Shown: positions 1-12,481, counted from the first letter of the stretch. The stretch: 64,000 nucleotides of DNA from Citrus sinensis (GCF_022201045.2 NC_068561.1:18168501-18232500); one strand, 5' to 3'. Notes: generated from the letters alone by a model not told the origin. Numbers and translations are program-made.

Positions 1-3000
1 TGTCTCGGTGCCTAAAAAATTATTCAATTAACTGTATGTTAAGAATATTTATCATTTGAACTCAAATGTGCATGATAATTAATAATTAATTACTTTTACC
101 TTCACTGTAGCCCAATTAACTTTAACTTTATTACTTGAAGCTGATTCTTTAACATTAAGTCTTGCCATGGCACTGCAGAATGTATGATTATCCATGGTAG
201 AAATTGTCAAAACATACCTTTAATGTCATAAACATATGTGGAAACATATAAAATTTCACTTACTTATTCAAAAGAAGCCTTAGATCCATATGCATTGGTT
301 GTCGCATTGGATCCAAATAGTATATTGTATTAGAATCCATGTCAATAACAATAAGGACCCAATGAAATCTACAACAAATCAAACTTTAATTTTAGTAAAG
401 GATTTTCTTAAAAAAGTAATGTGATTAAATAAAATAATAAGGCTCAAGTACTTACTTAGGATTATAAGGCATGAAGCATAACTGTCCAGATTGAATTCCT
501 TCCAATTGGGATACAATGATTTTCGTTCTATCAATTCGAGATTTATTGGTATTTGCTCGACCAGAAAGCGAGACAGCAGCTGGATTTATGAATTTATACT
601 TCATCGTCATCCCAATCTTCTTTAGTTCCTCATATAACTTCCTGTACAAACGAAAATTTAATAAGTTATACAATAATTAATAATTAAAACATAAGCTCGC
701 AAGAAATCTCAATCTTCTTTACATTGTCCATATCATGAGACAATTCACTGTCAACTCCTCGAAGTATGCCAACACACTACAATCCTCTATCGTTATGTAT
801 GTGTTGATATCACATTGTCCATAAATCAAATCCTCAAAATATACTTTCTTTCCTTGAAACCTAAGAAGCTCTTGTGCCATGGTAAGAAACCGTTCAATTT
901 CTTCGCATCTTTTCATTTTCAGAATTCTAGAATGCTCTTCTGCCTGAGAAAGAATGTGTTCAATATCTTCACTAATCTTCATCCGTATAATGGTTTCATC
1001 ACCCTAAGTCAAGAAATGTAAATTTATGTTAATTTTCATTCATAAATTAAAAGAAAAATGGCTAGCTAATTTAAATTATCTAACGTATTCTAATTACATG
1101 GCATAAGATTTTATAATCTGGGGAGGCTTCTTCAATGCCAACAGGCGGCATGGCTTTATGACTGTCACTTTCTTCTTCCACATTGATCGCTCTTTTTTTG
1201 CTTTCCTCATTTTCAATGACATTGTAAGCTCTTTTTTTAAGCTGTTTTTCATTCAAATCATCTTCCTATCTCATAAAATTAAAAAATGATCAGCATAAAA
1301 CAAATTATCTATATAATAAACCATGAAGAAATTCAAAATTGGTTTAACTTACATCTAAAAACACTCAGAACATCAAGCATAAAATAGAATAAGTGAAGGA
1401 GTAACATATCATATACTTACATCATCATTATCTGAGGAGACAGCATCTATATCTAATTGCTGGCCAACCTTCTTACCACTAATCTTCATATTAGAACTCA
1501 CACCTTCAGAATCCTTGCCACTTACATTCAAATGTGCAGAAATATGTTTTAGTTGACTGTTAATTTCACATAATGTCTCTTGAAAAATGTTTCCTTCTGC
1601 ATTTATTGAACAATTAGTTTTCACAGTATCAAAGTACATTGAAGCAGTAATAAACTTCCCTAAGCCTTGCATATGGCCAGTAACAGGAGGTTTGCCTAAT
1701 GCTTTAGCAAGAATATCATCCCTTCCCTCAACTTTCATTACTCCTTTCTTTACTTCCCTAGCCAAATTATCCTAAAACCGAAACCAAATATTAATGAATC
1801 CAACATAATTTCCAAATTTTCCCTCAAAAAATAGTATAAATTCATGAACAACATCAATAATTCTTACAATCTTATTAACAATGGGTAATGCTTCAGATTT
1901 AAACTCTCCAGACTTGCTTTTGCGTCCCTCTTTCCATAAAATGCTTCTATCAATTTGTAATTCAGATAGGCCTGTCTCTTTCATCTATTTAGAAAAGTAT
2001 CAAGAATTAATTACATGAAATAAAAAGAAGGTTAATAATTAATTTAATTATTAATTGAAACTTCACAATTGAGACAATTAATTTTGAAATAAGTTATCAC
2101 TTACAATTTTCTTAACTACCCTCTTATAACCACCAGAACCCAAGCTATGATTATACTGGTTCTGCTTTCGAGCATCTTGTGCTCTTCTCCGTTGCTCCTA
2201 TACATTGAAATGATTGTAAAACATAGACATTACATATAGACTATAGCAAAGATACAATGATAAGAGTGGCATAACCTGTATCAATACCTCAAAATTATGT
2301 GATAGTTTTTGATCCACAAACTCTTTCCAATGATGATCTTTGATATACTGATAGTTCAATGGCGGTTTCTGTAATTCTCTACGATTATGCTTGTTCGGGA
2401 CAATATAAGTGACATACAAGTTGTGACGAAACTGTCTATGTGCTGTTCCCATTTGCATGATAACTTGTTTTTTGGAGCATACATCCACTTTAAATAGTTT
2501 CTACAATTAAACATGCTGAAAAAATGAATAACTGAAAACAACATGTGAAACTCTTTATATTTTTAAATGATAGGAATAAAATTGTAAATAATCAAACCAT
2601 AAGTTGTTATCATTTTCAAAAAGCATTGTATCAACCAAAATCAATATCACAATCTGAAAATTCATGCTTCATATAGAACTATACAGAGGTTTACACACAT
2701 CAAGTAAACTATTATCCTTTTATTGACCTAAAGAATTAACTACAAAACTGATTCTCCTTTAAGTTTTTTAAATACTTGAAACATTACCTGGATGTATTTC
2801 CATAACTCTTCTTTGTAAATTTGAGGAACTTTACGCCAATCATTGTACACGATAGGTATCACTTGACGTGCCAACATACCAATAGTTTGGTCCATGTCAA
2901 TGGCCTCAGCTCCACAAGGAATTCCTCTTTCATTATATTCAACCACGATCTGACCACTATTTGATTGTCTTTTAAATACACTAGCTTTTTTAGTGATTCC

Positions 3001-3081
3001 TCTTGAAGGTCGACCATTAAGATCCAATGGATCACTATCATTATTTTCACCACCATAAGCATTGTTTTCTGATTCACACAT
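1..3081 (-). CDS. CACTA-encoded ULP1/C48-like cysteine protease gene (partial)
   Basis: Multi-exon gene typical of the second ORF of plant CACTA elements, cut at its 3' end by the window. Exons I can join in phase with GT..AG borders: 3081-2788, 2500-2288, 2197-2105, 1984-1868, 1771-1421, 1265-1098, 1003-723, 641-456, 368-264, 172-100 and 11-<1 (about 630 residues). The middle exons carry the transposon-typical blocks PNKHN, KPPLNYQYIKDHHW and QNQYNHSLGSGGYKR. The protease domain starts near 456: the catalytic His is in FHWVLIVIDMDSN (codon 362-364) and the presumed Asp in YYLDPM. The last exon starts APRQ, just before the family's Cys-containing block, which lies outside. Such proteins resemble SUMO proteases, but their role in transposition is not settled. 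The start at 3081 (MCESENN) is the first Met of the first exon and could extend upstream. Confidence 0.85.
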
Positions 3082-3291
3082 TCTGTTAGAAAAGAAACAT
3101 AAAAATCATTAGTATTGGTCAAGCTTAACAGAAAATTTTAACTACAAAATAAAAAATAAACATTAATCATAGATAATGAATGTATTAACAACCACTGAAA
3201 AAATTTAATAAAAATAAAACTAACAATATTAATTACTGCTAAAAAAACACTTACTATAATGTGAATTTAATATGCCATATTCTGTTGATTG

Positions 3292-6200
3292 TTAATTATC
3301 AACTCTAACACTTGGCCAGCCTGGACGATGATAGATTTTAACATCATCATCTTCCTTATCAAACGAATTAACTGTTGGTGCTTCATTTAAAAAGGGAGGA
3401 TGTTCAATGATGTTGTCTCCCTCAACTTTATTTGCCATAGATTCATTGACCTTTTGGGCCATAGCACACACAACTGAAAGACGTTCATCACGTTGATCAG
3501 GAACATAAAATACTTGTTTTGCTTGAGAAGCTAAGATAAACAAATCATTTTTGTGACCTATCCGATCAAGTTCAACAGAGGTGAAACCAAGATCATCAAC
3601 ATGAACACCGTTGCCACTGTCAACCCAATCAACCATAAACACCAACACCTTGAACATAGTATAATCAATATCCCATATCTCATTGATAACCCCATAATAT
3701 GTCATGTCACTAACTACAGGATTTTTGTCTTTAGCACTTGCAATTTGCATTGTGTTTGCCACAATAGTTACACCACTATTTTGAGTCACTCGATTCGTAT
3801 CTCGATCTCGTGCTAGAAAATAAAACCCATTTATGAGATACCCTGGATATTTAATCACATTTGGGCGAGGTCCTTGTGATAACCACCACAATGAATTTGA
3901 AACTAATTCATCATTTAATTGTGCGTTTGACACCTACATGTATTAGATTTATTAGTATTGTATTACTAAAAGGGTAAAGATTTTCCTTATTTAAAAGAAC
4001 TTGGACAGCAACAAACCTTCTCATCCAACCAGTAAGTAAAGGTGCGATGGTGCTGGTCTTGTAACCATTTTGTATTTTTTGATTTACGAGGATATTGTTT
4101 CTTTAACCACCTCATGTGTTCACTAAAAAAAAGTAACATGGACATGAATCTTTATAAATTATAAGTTTTAAATGACAAAGCATATCAAAAAGTTAAAAGA
4201 TTCTTACTCAATATAAGGTTGAACCTCTGCTGTGTTTTGTAACACATAACGATGTGCTTGCTCCAACAGTTCATGACGAACTTCTACCATTACTCCACTT
4301 GTTAAAGGCTTTTCAATTAATATCATGTCTTTTTGTCCAGGGGGATTTCCAATTGCATTTAAAACTGATAGGAAATCAGCACAAAATTCCATTGCTTCTT
4401 CAACCATGTAACACTGAGCTATGCATCCTTCAGGACGGTTGCGATTACGGACATAACCTTTCAAAGGTTTCATTTCCCTTTCAAATGGGTACATCCACCT
4501 AAGACACACCGGACCACAAAGCCTAACTTCTTCTACTAGGTGAACAGTCAAATGAATCATGATGTCGAAAAAGCAAGGCATAAAGGTTTTTTCCAACACA
4601 CACAGAGTTTCAACGATGTCAAGTTGTAATTGATCAAGCTTATTTGGGTCAACGACATTAGTGCACAAAGAATTGAAGAAAAAGCAAAGTCTTATGATGG
4701 CACATCTAACATGTTCTGGTAAAATTGACCTTATTGCTAAGGGTAAGATTTGTTGCATTAGGACATGACAATCATGAGATTTTAATCCATGAAGCTTCAA
4801 ATCTGACATAGATACAAGATTTTTCAAGTTTGAACAATATCCTTCAGCGACTTTGATATCTACTAAGGTTTGACAAAACTTCATTTTCTCCTCTCTGCTT
4901 AATGTGAAACAAGCTGGTGGTAAAACTGTACTACTTCCCTCATTTTTTGGAGTTAACTCAGGCCTAATCTTTAACTCTACAAGATCTAATCTTGCTTTAA
5001 GACCATCTTTAGTCTTACCCGGAATATTTAATAGAGTGCCATAAATGCTCTCACATACATTTTTTTCAATATGCATCACATCTAATTGATGTCGAACAAG
5101 TAAATGTTTCCAATACACAAGCTCAAAAAAAATTGATTTCTTTTTATAACACACCTTCACATCACCTTTTACACTACTTACCCCCTTTTTTCGTTTCATT
5201 TTTTTCTTGTTCTTCCCATATGTGCAGTTAATGCCATCAACCATCTTTAAAATTTGCTCACCAGTCAATGGTTTAGGAGGGAACTCAGTCTCTACCTTAT
5301 TGTTAAATACTCTTGTTTTGTCTCTAAAAGAATGACCACGTGGAAGAAATCGTCGGTGGCCCATATATACCATTTTATTACTATGCGACAGCCACTGTGC
5401 AGCAGTTCCTTCCTTGCAAATTGGACAAGCATAGTATCCCTTTGTAACACAACCAGATAAATTACCATATGCAGGGAAGTCGCTTATAGTCCACATTAAC
5501 ATGGCACGTAAAATGAAAGACTCTTGCTTACTCGCATCATAGGCTTCAATGCCCACATCCCATAAAATTTTCAAATCATCAATCAATGGTGCTAAGTAAA
5601 CATCAATATCATTTCCGGGTTGTCGCGGCCCAGAGATCAACAAAGACAACATCAAGAACTTTCTTTTCATGCACAACCAAGGTGGAAGGTTATAATTAAC
5701 AAGTATAACTGGCCAGCAACTATACTGGCTACTGAGGGTACCAAAAGGATTGATCCCATCAGAACAAAGAGCAAACCTAACATTTCTAATCTCAGAGGCA
5801 AAATCAGGCCATAATTTGTCAACTAATTTCCATGAAGGAGAGTCAGCAGGATGACGAAGCATACCATCATTTTCTCTACCATGTGCATGCCAAGTTAAGT
5901 CTTTTGCAGTTTCAGGAGATTGAAACAAGCGTCTCAACCTAGGAACGATAGGAAAATACCACAGGACTTTTGCAGGAACCTTCAGTTTTTTTTTATCTAT
6001 GTGCTTACTTTGATTCTTCCATCTTGATTGCCCACAAGAAGGGCATTCAACAAGATTCTCGTAGTTCTTTCGATAGAGAATACAATCATTAGGACATGCA
6101 TGTATTTTCTCATACTGCACACCCAATACACTCATTGTTTTTTTAGCCTCATAAATTGATAAAGGTAATAGATTATCTTCTGGAAAAATATCTTGAAGAC

Positions 6201-6684
6201 AAATGAGCAATTCTGAAAAACTTTTATCTGACCACCCATATCTCCCTTTTACATTGTATAATTTCAACAAACCAGATAACTTTGTATATTTACTACAACC
6301 AGGATATAAAGGCTTCTCAGCATCTTCTAATAAATCCCTCAATGACTCAACATCATTATCACAATATCTAAATGCATCATGCACCATTTCAACAGTGGCA
6401 GCAAAGTCATTGTTGGTATTTTGGTCATTATAGTGGTCTTCGCATGAGAATGTTGTCTTCTCTCCATGCCAAGACCAATCTTTGTAACTTCCATCAATAC
6501 CATTCACAAATAGATGATCTACTACCTCTCGAGGTGTTCGATATATCATGTTCACACATTTTTCACATGGACACCTTATAAAGTTAGGGTTATCAGAATT
6601 TTTAATGGCATACTTAATAAAGCTGGCAACCCCTTTTTCATAAGCAATGGACTGCCTATTGGATGACATCCATGATTTATCCAT
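3292..6684 (-). CDS. CACTA transposase, TNP2-like
   Basis: Transposase of the CACTA element, expected to bind the element ends and catalyse excision and insertion. Three exons join in phase, 6684-4208, 4122-4017 and 3933-3292, giving 1074 residues. The N-terminus (roughly residues 3-75, DKSWM...WSWHGE) matches the transposase-associated domain with its CPCEKC motif. Residues about 120-560 match the Transposase_21/TNP2 core, with CPNDC, CPSCG, a truncated-looking GPRQPGNDIDVYL block, CPIC and LDVMHIEKNVCESI. Residues about 650-790 match DUF4218 (SLCTNVVDP, FFDIMIHLTVHLVEEV). The third exon is the DUF4216 domain. The start (MDKSWM) is the normal one for the family. No frameshift or stop is seen. 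The length is at the upper end of the usual range. Confidence 0.92.
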
Positions 6685-9189
6685 TGTATGAAGTAGAAAA
6701 TATCTCCCTGAAAAGACATGATATATTTAATTATTTAATTAATTTAATGAGTATTAATTATATAATAGGAGTAGAAAGATAAAAAAAAATTTAAGTAATA
6801 GTAATAATAGTGGGTGCCATTTATTTGGAATGTAAACTTTCTTATATTAAAAACAAGAGATCTAAGGCTTGACTCACATAGGTGGGAAGAAATTAATTGG
6901 ATTGCCATTATGTTAAATAAAATAAAAGATAATAGTATTATTAAGTAGTACTTCCTTACTATTCCTATATTAGTCATTAATCATTATTTTTCCGAATAAA
7001 TCATGAAACAACAATTTGGATATTTGAATATAAGAAATAATTGTTTAAAAACATAGTTTATGTAATAGGTGCTTGTAGCTTTTACCAATAAAACATATTC
7101 TTTTATGAATTAGCTCTGTCACTTTAATATTTTGATACTTTGGACCAATTTTTACTATATTCTCTTTTGATTTTGAACATATTTTTTATATGAACAATTT
7201 TTATGACACTGTTTTCCTTATCTTTTACTACTTTTACTATTAATTTCAGTCAAAAAAACTTTTGCTCTGTACTTGTGTACATTTTATTTTTCCAACTTTT
7301 TTTAAGGAATGAAGAAGGTGGCTATAATTTGTCATGCAAAGTGTTAAGAATAAGGATGTTAATTAGTTGTACATCTTTAATAGTTACTTGATTTTCTAAT
7401 AAATCCAAAACATATGAACTATCAACTACAAAGTATGAATTATTACTTGAAACCATCTGCAAAAGCTCTACTTTTTACTAACAGCACATAAATAAATTAT
7501 TCATCATTGTTGTATTAGTAAAGGTGTCATCTAGCACATGCTATATTCCAAACACAAAGACAAAACTATAATTAACATACTTTGCACTAAAAGCACATAA
7601 ATAAATTATTCATCAGTGTTGTATTAGTAAAGGGGTCATGTAGCACATGCTATATTCCAAACACAAAGGCAAAATTATAATTAACACATAAACATATAAT
7701 ATTATTAAAAATCAACATTAAATAATCCAAATAAAAGGAAATAACTCAATGCAAGAGAAAATTTTCTAAATCAAATCAACTCAATTCACACAAAATAACT
7801 TATAATGAAGAAATTACCTTTTTGAAAACTAGAAGCACCGTAAAACTCCACAACTCTACAAAGCAGCAGTAACCAAGACAAGCCTGAAGCCAAGAACAAA
7901 ATCTCATAATATGAAACAAAACAAATATTTAACTCCAGAGAGCTTAAATTTAATTGTCATTGCAAGGGAATTTTAGAAAATACAAAAAGCTATATGTGCC
8001 AAGATCAAAAAAAGTAAATTACCTTAAAATGTAGCAAACAAACTTTAGAAAATAATTCCTCTCATTTTATTTACTCTACTACTACTACCGTCATCTGTAA
8101 TGAATCATCATTTCTTTTAATTTATGCATCTATTGAATTCTCATTTTTCTTGTAATTGCAATACAAATAAATTAGAATATCAAATAATATTTTTTTCTAA
8201 GTGTACTTTCTTATGGTTGTGAAAGAAAAAGGGACCACAATTTCATTAGCCAACAAAAAGTCGAACACAAAGATTGGAACCACATCAGTTATGAAATAAG
8301 CCAAAAAAGAAAACTAACACTTGTATTCTGAAATAAAAAACCCAATTCAATATAAGTGGAGCTTCAAGGGACCACTATCATTATACAAAACTACTGAAAT
8401 TTTACCATAGTTTATAAATACAAAAGCACAAATCTGTAGTCTTTTGTCTATTAAAAACCTCAAAATGTGCAAATTTTCAAATACCCAAGAATCAAAAGGG
8501 ACCACACTCTCATTTTTAATTCAATGTGTTCCCCACAAATGTTTCCCTTAGCAACGAAGCCAAACAATTTTGCATAAAGAGACAAAAAGCTTTGAAAACC
8601 CTAGGTCCCAAAATCATTGGCACCACTAAATTTAGGCATAATCAGCACAAACGTGAAAAAAAAAAAAGCGAGAGAGATAGAGCGAGAACTAAAAAGTGAT
8701 TCTGCTTTTACCTAAAATTGTAGGATAAACTTTAAAAGCTGCAGTAGGTCACGCCAATCATCCTTCGAACCATGAATTTTCTTTAACCAAAATAGAAGCT
8801 TTCGAAACCGGTCCCAAATTCCGTCTTTAAGTGCAGAGAATTGATTTTGTTTCTGCAAATACTAGAATTCCGAATTGGAGCATGAAGTATATTCTTTTTT
8901 TTTTTTTACTGAGAGTGAAGGTTGCCGAGTATAGAGAATGAGAGGAGAAAAAATTTTCTAAGTCAAAATAGTTACAGCCTTTCCCTTGTTATTTAGTAAA
9001 ACGACGTAGTTTACTCTATATAAAACTACACAGTTTTAATTCAGGAGAATCTTTTAATAATAATTTGTGAAAAAGGCTAAAGAAATACGCGCCTAAAATT
9101 TAGGCGCCATTATATATCACAAAAAAAAATTTTAATAGAATATTAATTTTTTATTTGCATACGTGGCAAAATAAGTTCTATATAGTTAA
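6685..9189 (-). other. CACTA 5' non-coding region (promoter/leader)
   Basis: AT-rich sequence with no credible ORF and short poly-A/T tracts. It includes a 19-bp near-perfect palindrome at 9089-9107 (arms GCGCCTAAA and TTTAGGCGC, just inside the subterminal region). Transposase transcription should start here. No splice-supported upstream exon was recognised. Confidence 0.5.
7483..7687. repeat. Two-copy tandem repeat, 109-bp period, in CACTA 5' region
   Basis: The block beginning AGCACATAAATAAATTATTC occurs at 7483 and again at 7592 and stays nearly identical for about 95 bases, with a handful of substitutions. It lies in the non-coding sequence upstream of the transposase. Confidence 0.85.
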
Positions 9190-9545
9190 TTTATTTGACA
9201 GAATTTTGTCAAGTCTTACTAAAAATTTAAAAATTGATGTTCTTATTTAGTGCTGATGTGGAATAAAATATAAAAAAATAAATAAATTCATTTTTTATTC
9301 ATGTCGACGTGGCATGAAGATTTAATTCCATGACAAAAATTATGTCAGGAAGCACTTTGATTATCATTCTGTGATAGAGTTCTGTCACTAATTTTTGTTA
9401 AAATAATCAAAATTTTCAAACCTCAAGCTTGTGCCTGGTTCTATCTGTCAAAAAATCTAATCCACATATATCTGTCACAAGACTTTGTCAATTCCAAACT
9501 TCTAATAACAAAATTCTGTCACAAAAACCTCATTTTGTAGTAGTG
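9190..9545 (-). repeat. CACTA subterminal repeats and 5' terminal inverted repeat end
   Basis: Copies or variants of the short motif TCTGTCAC / TTTGTCA occur around 9203-9210, 9380-9388, 9444-9450, 9471-9478, 9484-9490 and 9514-9522, on a background of AAAATT blocks. The terminus itself is TTTTGTAGTAGTG ending at 9545, the reverse complement of CACTACTACAAAA. Dense short subterminal repeats are the known binding sites of CACTA transposition proteins. Confidence 0.85.
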
Positions 9546-9641
9546 ATCATATTTCCTTGTGAAATGTCCGTGAATGCTTCTTGCAAAGAAATGTTTTTGA
9601 TGAAGTCTAATCACTGGATGTATAGGCTTTTGTCAAAGTCA

Positions 9642-10177
9642 TGCCAAACCATTAACATTTTCAACACGGCCTGCCATTTTTGGTGGTGCCGAAATGCTTG
9701 AAGAAGAAAAAGAAATGGAAAGAAAACCACCCAAATTGAAGTCCAAGGAGATGCCGCCCAAGGAAAGAAAAAGGAAAGTTTGTCAAGAAAAATCAAAAGT
9801 GGTTAAAAATAATAATAATATTTTAATAGTCAAATTTTGGTTATAAAAAGGGAGCTCTCCATTTCGTTTTTGCATTCAATTTTTGTGACAAAGAAAAGAG
9901 AGAGCTTAAGTGATTTTTAAGAACTTAAAATTATAAAGTTCTTGTGAATCTAGTGAGTGAGAGATTGAGTGTATTGTAGTTCTAGGTAGTGAGCAAAATA
10001 TTAAAATACTTGTATTCCTAATATCACTAGTGAAATATTTTTCTTCTGTCTTCGCCCGTGGACGTAGGCTAAAAGCCGAACCACATAATTTTCTGGTGTT
10101 TTCTTTTGTGCTTGTTCTTTATTTTCTTCCAATTTCATTTTAGTTGTGGCTCTGCTTCACCAACTAATTTTCCAACA
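9642..10177 (+). repeat. 5' LTR of the copia element
   Basis: It starts TGCCAAACCATTAAC and ends TTTTCCAACA, matching 11946-12481 along its whole length. It contains a TATA-like box (GGTTATAAAAAGGGAG, near 9840) where transcription would start. Confidence 0.88.
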
Positions 10178-10178
10178 A

Positions 10179-10190
10179 TGGTATCAAAGC
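10179..10190 (+). promoter_or_regulatory. Primer-binding site (initiator tRNA-Met type)
   Basis: TGGTATCAAAGC lies one base after the 5' LTR. It differs at one position from the usual copia site TGGTATCAGAGC. Confidence 0.85.
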
Positions 10191-10217
10191 TACTGGCTGT
10201 ATTTTTTGGAGTCGGGA

Positions 10218-10282
10218 TACTATTCACGTATACAGTACTGTTCACATATACGGTACTATTCACGTATACGGTTACTGTTCAC
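10218..10282 (+). repeat. 18-bp tandem repeats in the retrotransposon leader
   Basis: About three and a half copies of a unit like TACTATTCACGTATACGG lie between the primer-binding site and the gag start. Confidence 0.8.
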
Positions 10283-10332
10283 ATGAAATAATGTGAGTCG
10301 ATCCTAGCAAAGTTAATTTGTGGTGAAAAACG

Positions 10333-11893
10333 ATGGCGGCAAAATACGAAATTGAGAAGTTCGACCGAAATAATTTTTCTTTGTGGAAAATAAAAATTGT
10401 ATTGAGGAAAAATAATTGCTTGGCAGCAATTGGAGAAAGGCTCATGAAGATAACTGATGATGATAAATGGAATGACATGGACGACAATGTCATTGTTGAT
10501 CTACACCTGACACTTACAAATGTGGTGTTATCCAGTGTAGAAGAGAAAAAAACAGTAAAAGAAATATGAAATACTCTTACAAAATTATACGAGGTCAAGT
10601 CACTGCATAACAAGATCTCTTTAAAGATGAGACTTTACATTCTTCGAATGGCAGAATCTACATCGGTGACTGACCACATCAACACCTTGAAGACTATATT
10701 TTCACAACTTACAATGTTAGGTCATAAAATTAAGGAAAATGAACGTGCAGAGCTTCTACTTCAAAGTCTACCAGATTCATATGATCAACTCATCATCAAC
10801 CTGATAAACAATAATCTAGCGAACAATTTAGTTTTTGATGATGTTGCAACCTTTGTATTAAATGAGGAGAGCAAACGGAAAAGTAAGGAAGACATACAAG
10901 TAAATTCGCAATAAGCAGAAGCGCTATCGGTGACGAGAGAGAGATCAACATAACGTGGCCCTAGTGGGAGTTACAATCATAGTAGATCAAAATCCAAAAG
11001 TAAGAAGAATATTAAATGCTGCAACTGTGGCAAAAAAAAGGCACGTGAAGAAAGACTGTTGGAACAACCAGAACATAAGAGAGGGCAAAGAACCTAAGTC
11101 ATCAAATGCTCAGGGGTGTGTAGCAAATACCTCGGATAATGGTGAAATTCTTTACAACGAGGTAACAACTGTTTCAAGCTATCTGACGTCTGGCTAATAG
11201 ACTCAGGAGATATCTAGCACATGACCTCTCAGAGAGAATGATTCCACACATATGAACCTATCTTAGGAGGATCTGTATATATGAGAGATGATCATGCCTT
11301 GGAGATCACTGGCATTGGTACTATCAAAATAAAAATATTTGATGGTACAATTCACACAATTGGGGAGGTACAACATGTCAACGGTCTTTGGGACAAATAG
11401 ATAATCATGGGTGCAAAACTCATGTTGAAAATGTGATCATGAAGATTACTAGAGGTGCGATTGTATTGATGAAGACATAAAAGATCGGTGCTAATCTGCT
11501 CATGCTTAAAGGGAAAACACTATAGGAAGCTGATGCGTGTGTCGCGCCAAATAGAGAAGAATCAACGATGATGTGGCACCTCAAACTCGGCCACATGTCA
11601 TAACAAAATTTGAAGATTCTCTCTGAGCGAAAATTGCTTCCAGGGCTCAAATCGGTAAACTTACCATTTTGCGAGCATTGTGTTACAAGTAAACAATATA
11701 GATTAAAGTTCAGTAGATCTGTTTTTAGAAGTAAATACATTCTAGACTTGGTTCATTCTGATATTTGAGAATCACCAGACATATCTATGAGAGGTGCAAA
11801 GTATATGGTGACTTTCATTGATGATTATTCCAGGAGATGTTTGGGTATATCCAATGTGTTTCAAGTGTTCAAACAGTACAAAGCATGTCAAAG
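10333..11893 (+). pseudogene. Copia gag-protease-integrase remnant
   Basis: Gag begins MAAKYEIEKF. The first reading frame ends at a TGA within the gag domain and resumes after it (MRLYILRMAES..., typical UBN2-type gag). A further in-frame stop follows (VNSQ*). A zinc knuckle (CNCGKKxHVKKDCW, CX2CX4HX4C) lies around 11015-11065, shifted in frame. After it comes a protease-like stretch (ACTCAGG codons for DSG, GDDHALEITG, around 11200-11390), broken by stops. The GAG-pre-integrase block (LKLGHMS...LPFCEHCVTSKQ) and the first residues of integrase (YMVTFIDDYSR) end near 11893. No reverse transcriptase motif follows. The coding capacity is dead. Confidence 0.85.
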
Positions 11894-11945
11894 TTATGGT
11901 TGACACCAAGTGGGACAATGTGGCACCACCTTTCTAGATGGGTGG

Positions 11946-12481
11946 TGCCAAACCATTAACATTTTCAACACGACCCACCATTTTTAGTGGTGCCAAAATG
12001 TTTGAAGAAGAAAAAGAAATGGAAAGAAAGCCACCCAAATTGAAGTCTAAGGAGGTGCCGCCCAAGGAAAGAAAAAAAGAAACTTTGACAAGAAAAATCA
12101 AAGGCGGTTAAAAATAATAATAATATTTTAATAGCAAAATTTTTGCTATAAAAATGGAGCTCTCCATTTCGTTTTGCATTCAATTTTTGTGAGAAAGAAA
12201 TGAGAGTGCTTGAGTAATTTTTAAGAACTTAAAATTATAAAGTTCTTGTGAATCTAGTGAGTGAGAGAATGAGTGTATTTGGGTTCTGGGTAGTGAGCAA
12301 AATATTACAATACTTGTAATCCTCATATTACTAGTGAAATATTTTTCTTCTGTCTTTGCCCGTGGACGTAAGCTAAAAGCCGAACCACGTAATTTTCTTA
12401 TGTCCTCTTTTGTGCTTGTTCTTTATTTTCTTCCAATTTCATTTTAGCTGTGACCTTGCTTCACCCACCAATTTCCCAACA
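11946..12481 (+). repeat. 3' LTR of the copia element
   Basis: It aligns end to end with the 5' LTR, including the TATA-like box (GCTATAAAAATGGAG) and the CGTGGACGTA(A/G)GCTAAAAGCC block. Confidence 0.88.

Larger units (their letters stand above)
1..9545 (-). mobile_element. CACTA (En/Spm) DNA transposon, left end outside the window
   Basis: The element reads right to left. Its 5' terminus is the CACTACTACAAAATG end, seen on the plus strand as ...CATTTTGTAGTAGTG and finishing at 9545. Subterminal copies of a TCTGTCAC/TTTGTCA motif lie in the last ~350 bp. It encodes two genes in the order known for plant CACTA elements, a TNP2 transposase followed by a ULP1-type protease gene. The protease gene is cut by the window start, so the 3' terminus and the 3-bp target duplication cannot be checked. 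Both genes splice in phase with no stop codon, so the copy may be young and autonomous. About 2.9 kb of non-coding 5' sequence lies between the TNP2 start and the terminus. Confidence 0.9.
9642..12481 (+). mobile_element. Ty1/copia LTR retrotransposon, internally deleted
   Basis: Two direct repeats of 536 bp each bound the element (TGCCAAACC...CCAACA). A tRNA-iMet-type primer-binding site follows the first. The internal 1.77 kb holds broken gag, protease, GAG-pre-integrase and the start of integrase. It then passes straight into sequence before the 3' LTR, so reverse transcriptase and RNase H are absent. By eye the LTRs differ at some 40-50 positions, so the insertion is old. No 5-bp target duplication is visible (AAGTC left, GCTTC right). 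A copia-type pre-LTR motif (AAGTGGGACAATG) lies about 28 bp upstream of the 3' LTR start used here. The true 3' LTR could therefore begin near 11918, with the 5' LTR trimmed. Confidence 0.88.

Noticed and set aside
10218-10282. Short spaced repeats as a CRISPR array
   Set aside because: They are contiguous tandem repeats without spacers, in a plant retrotransposon leader.
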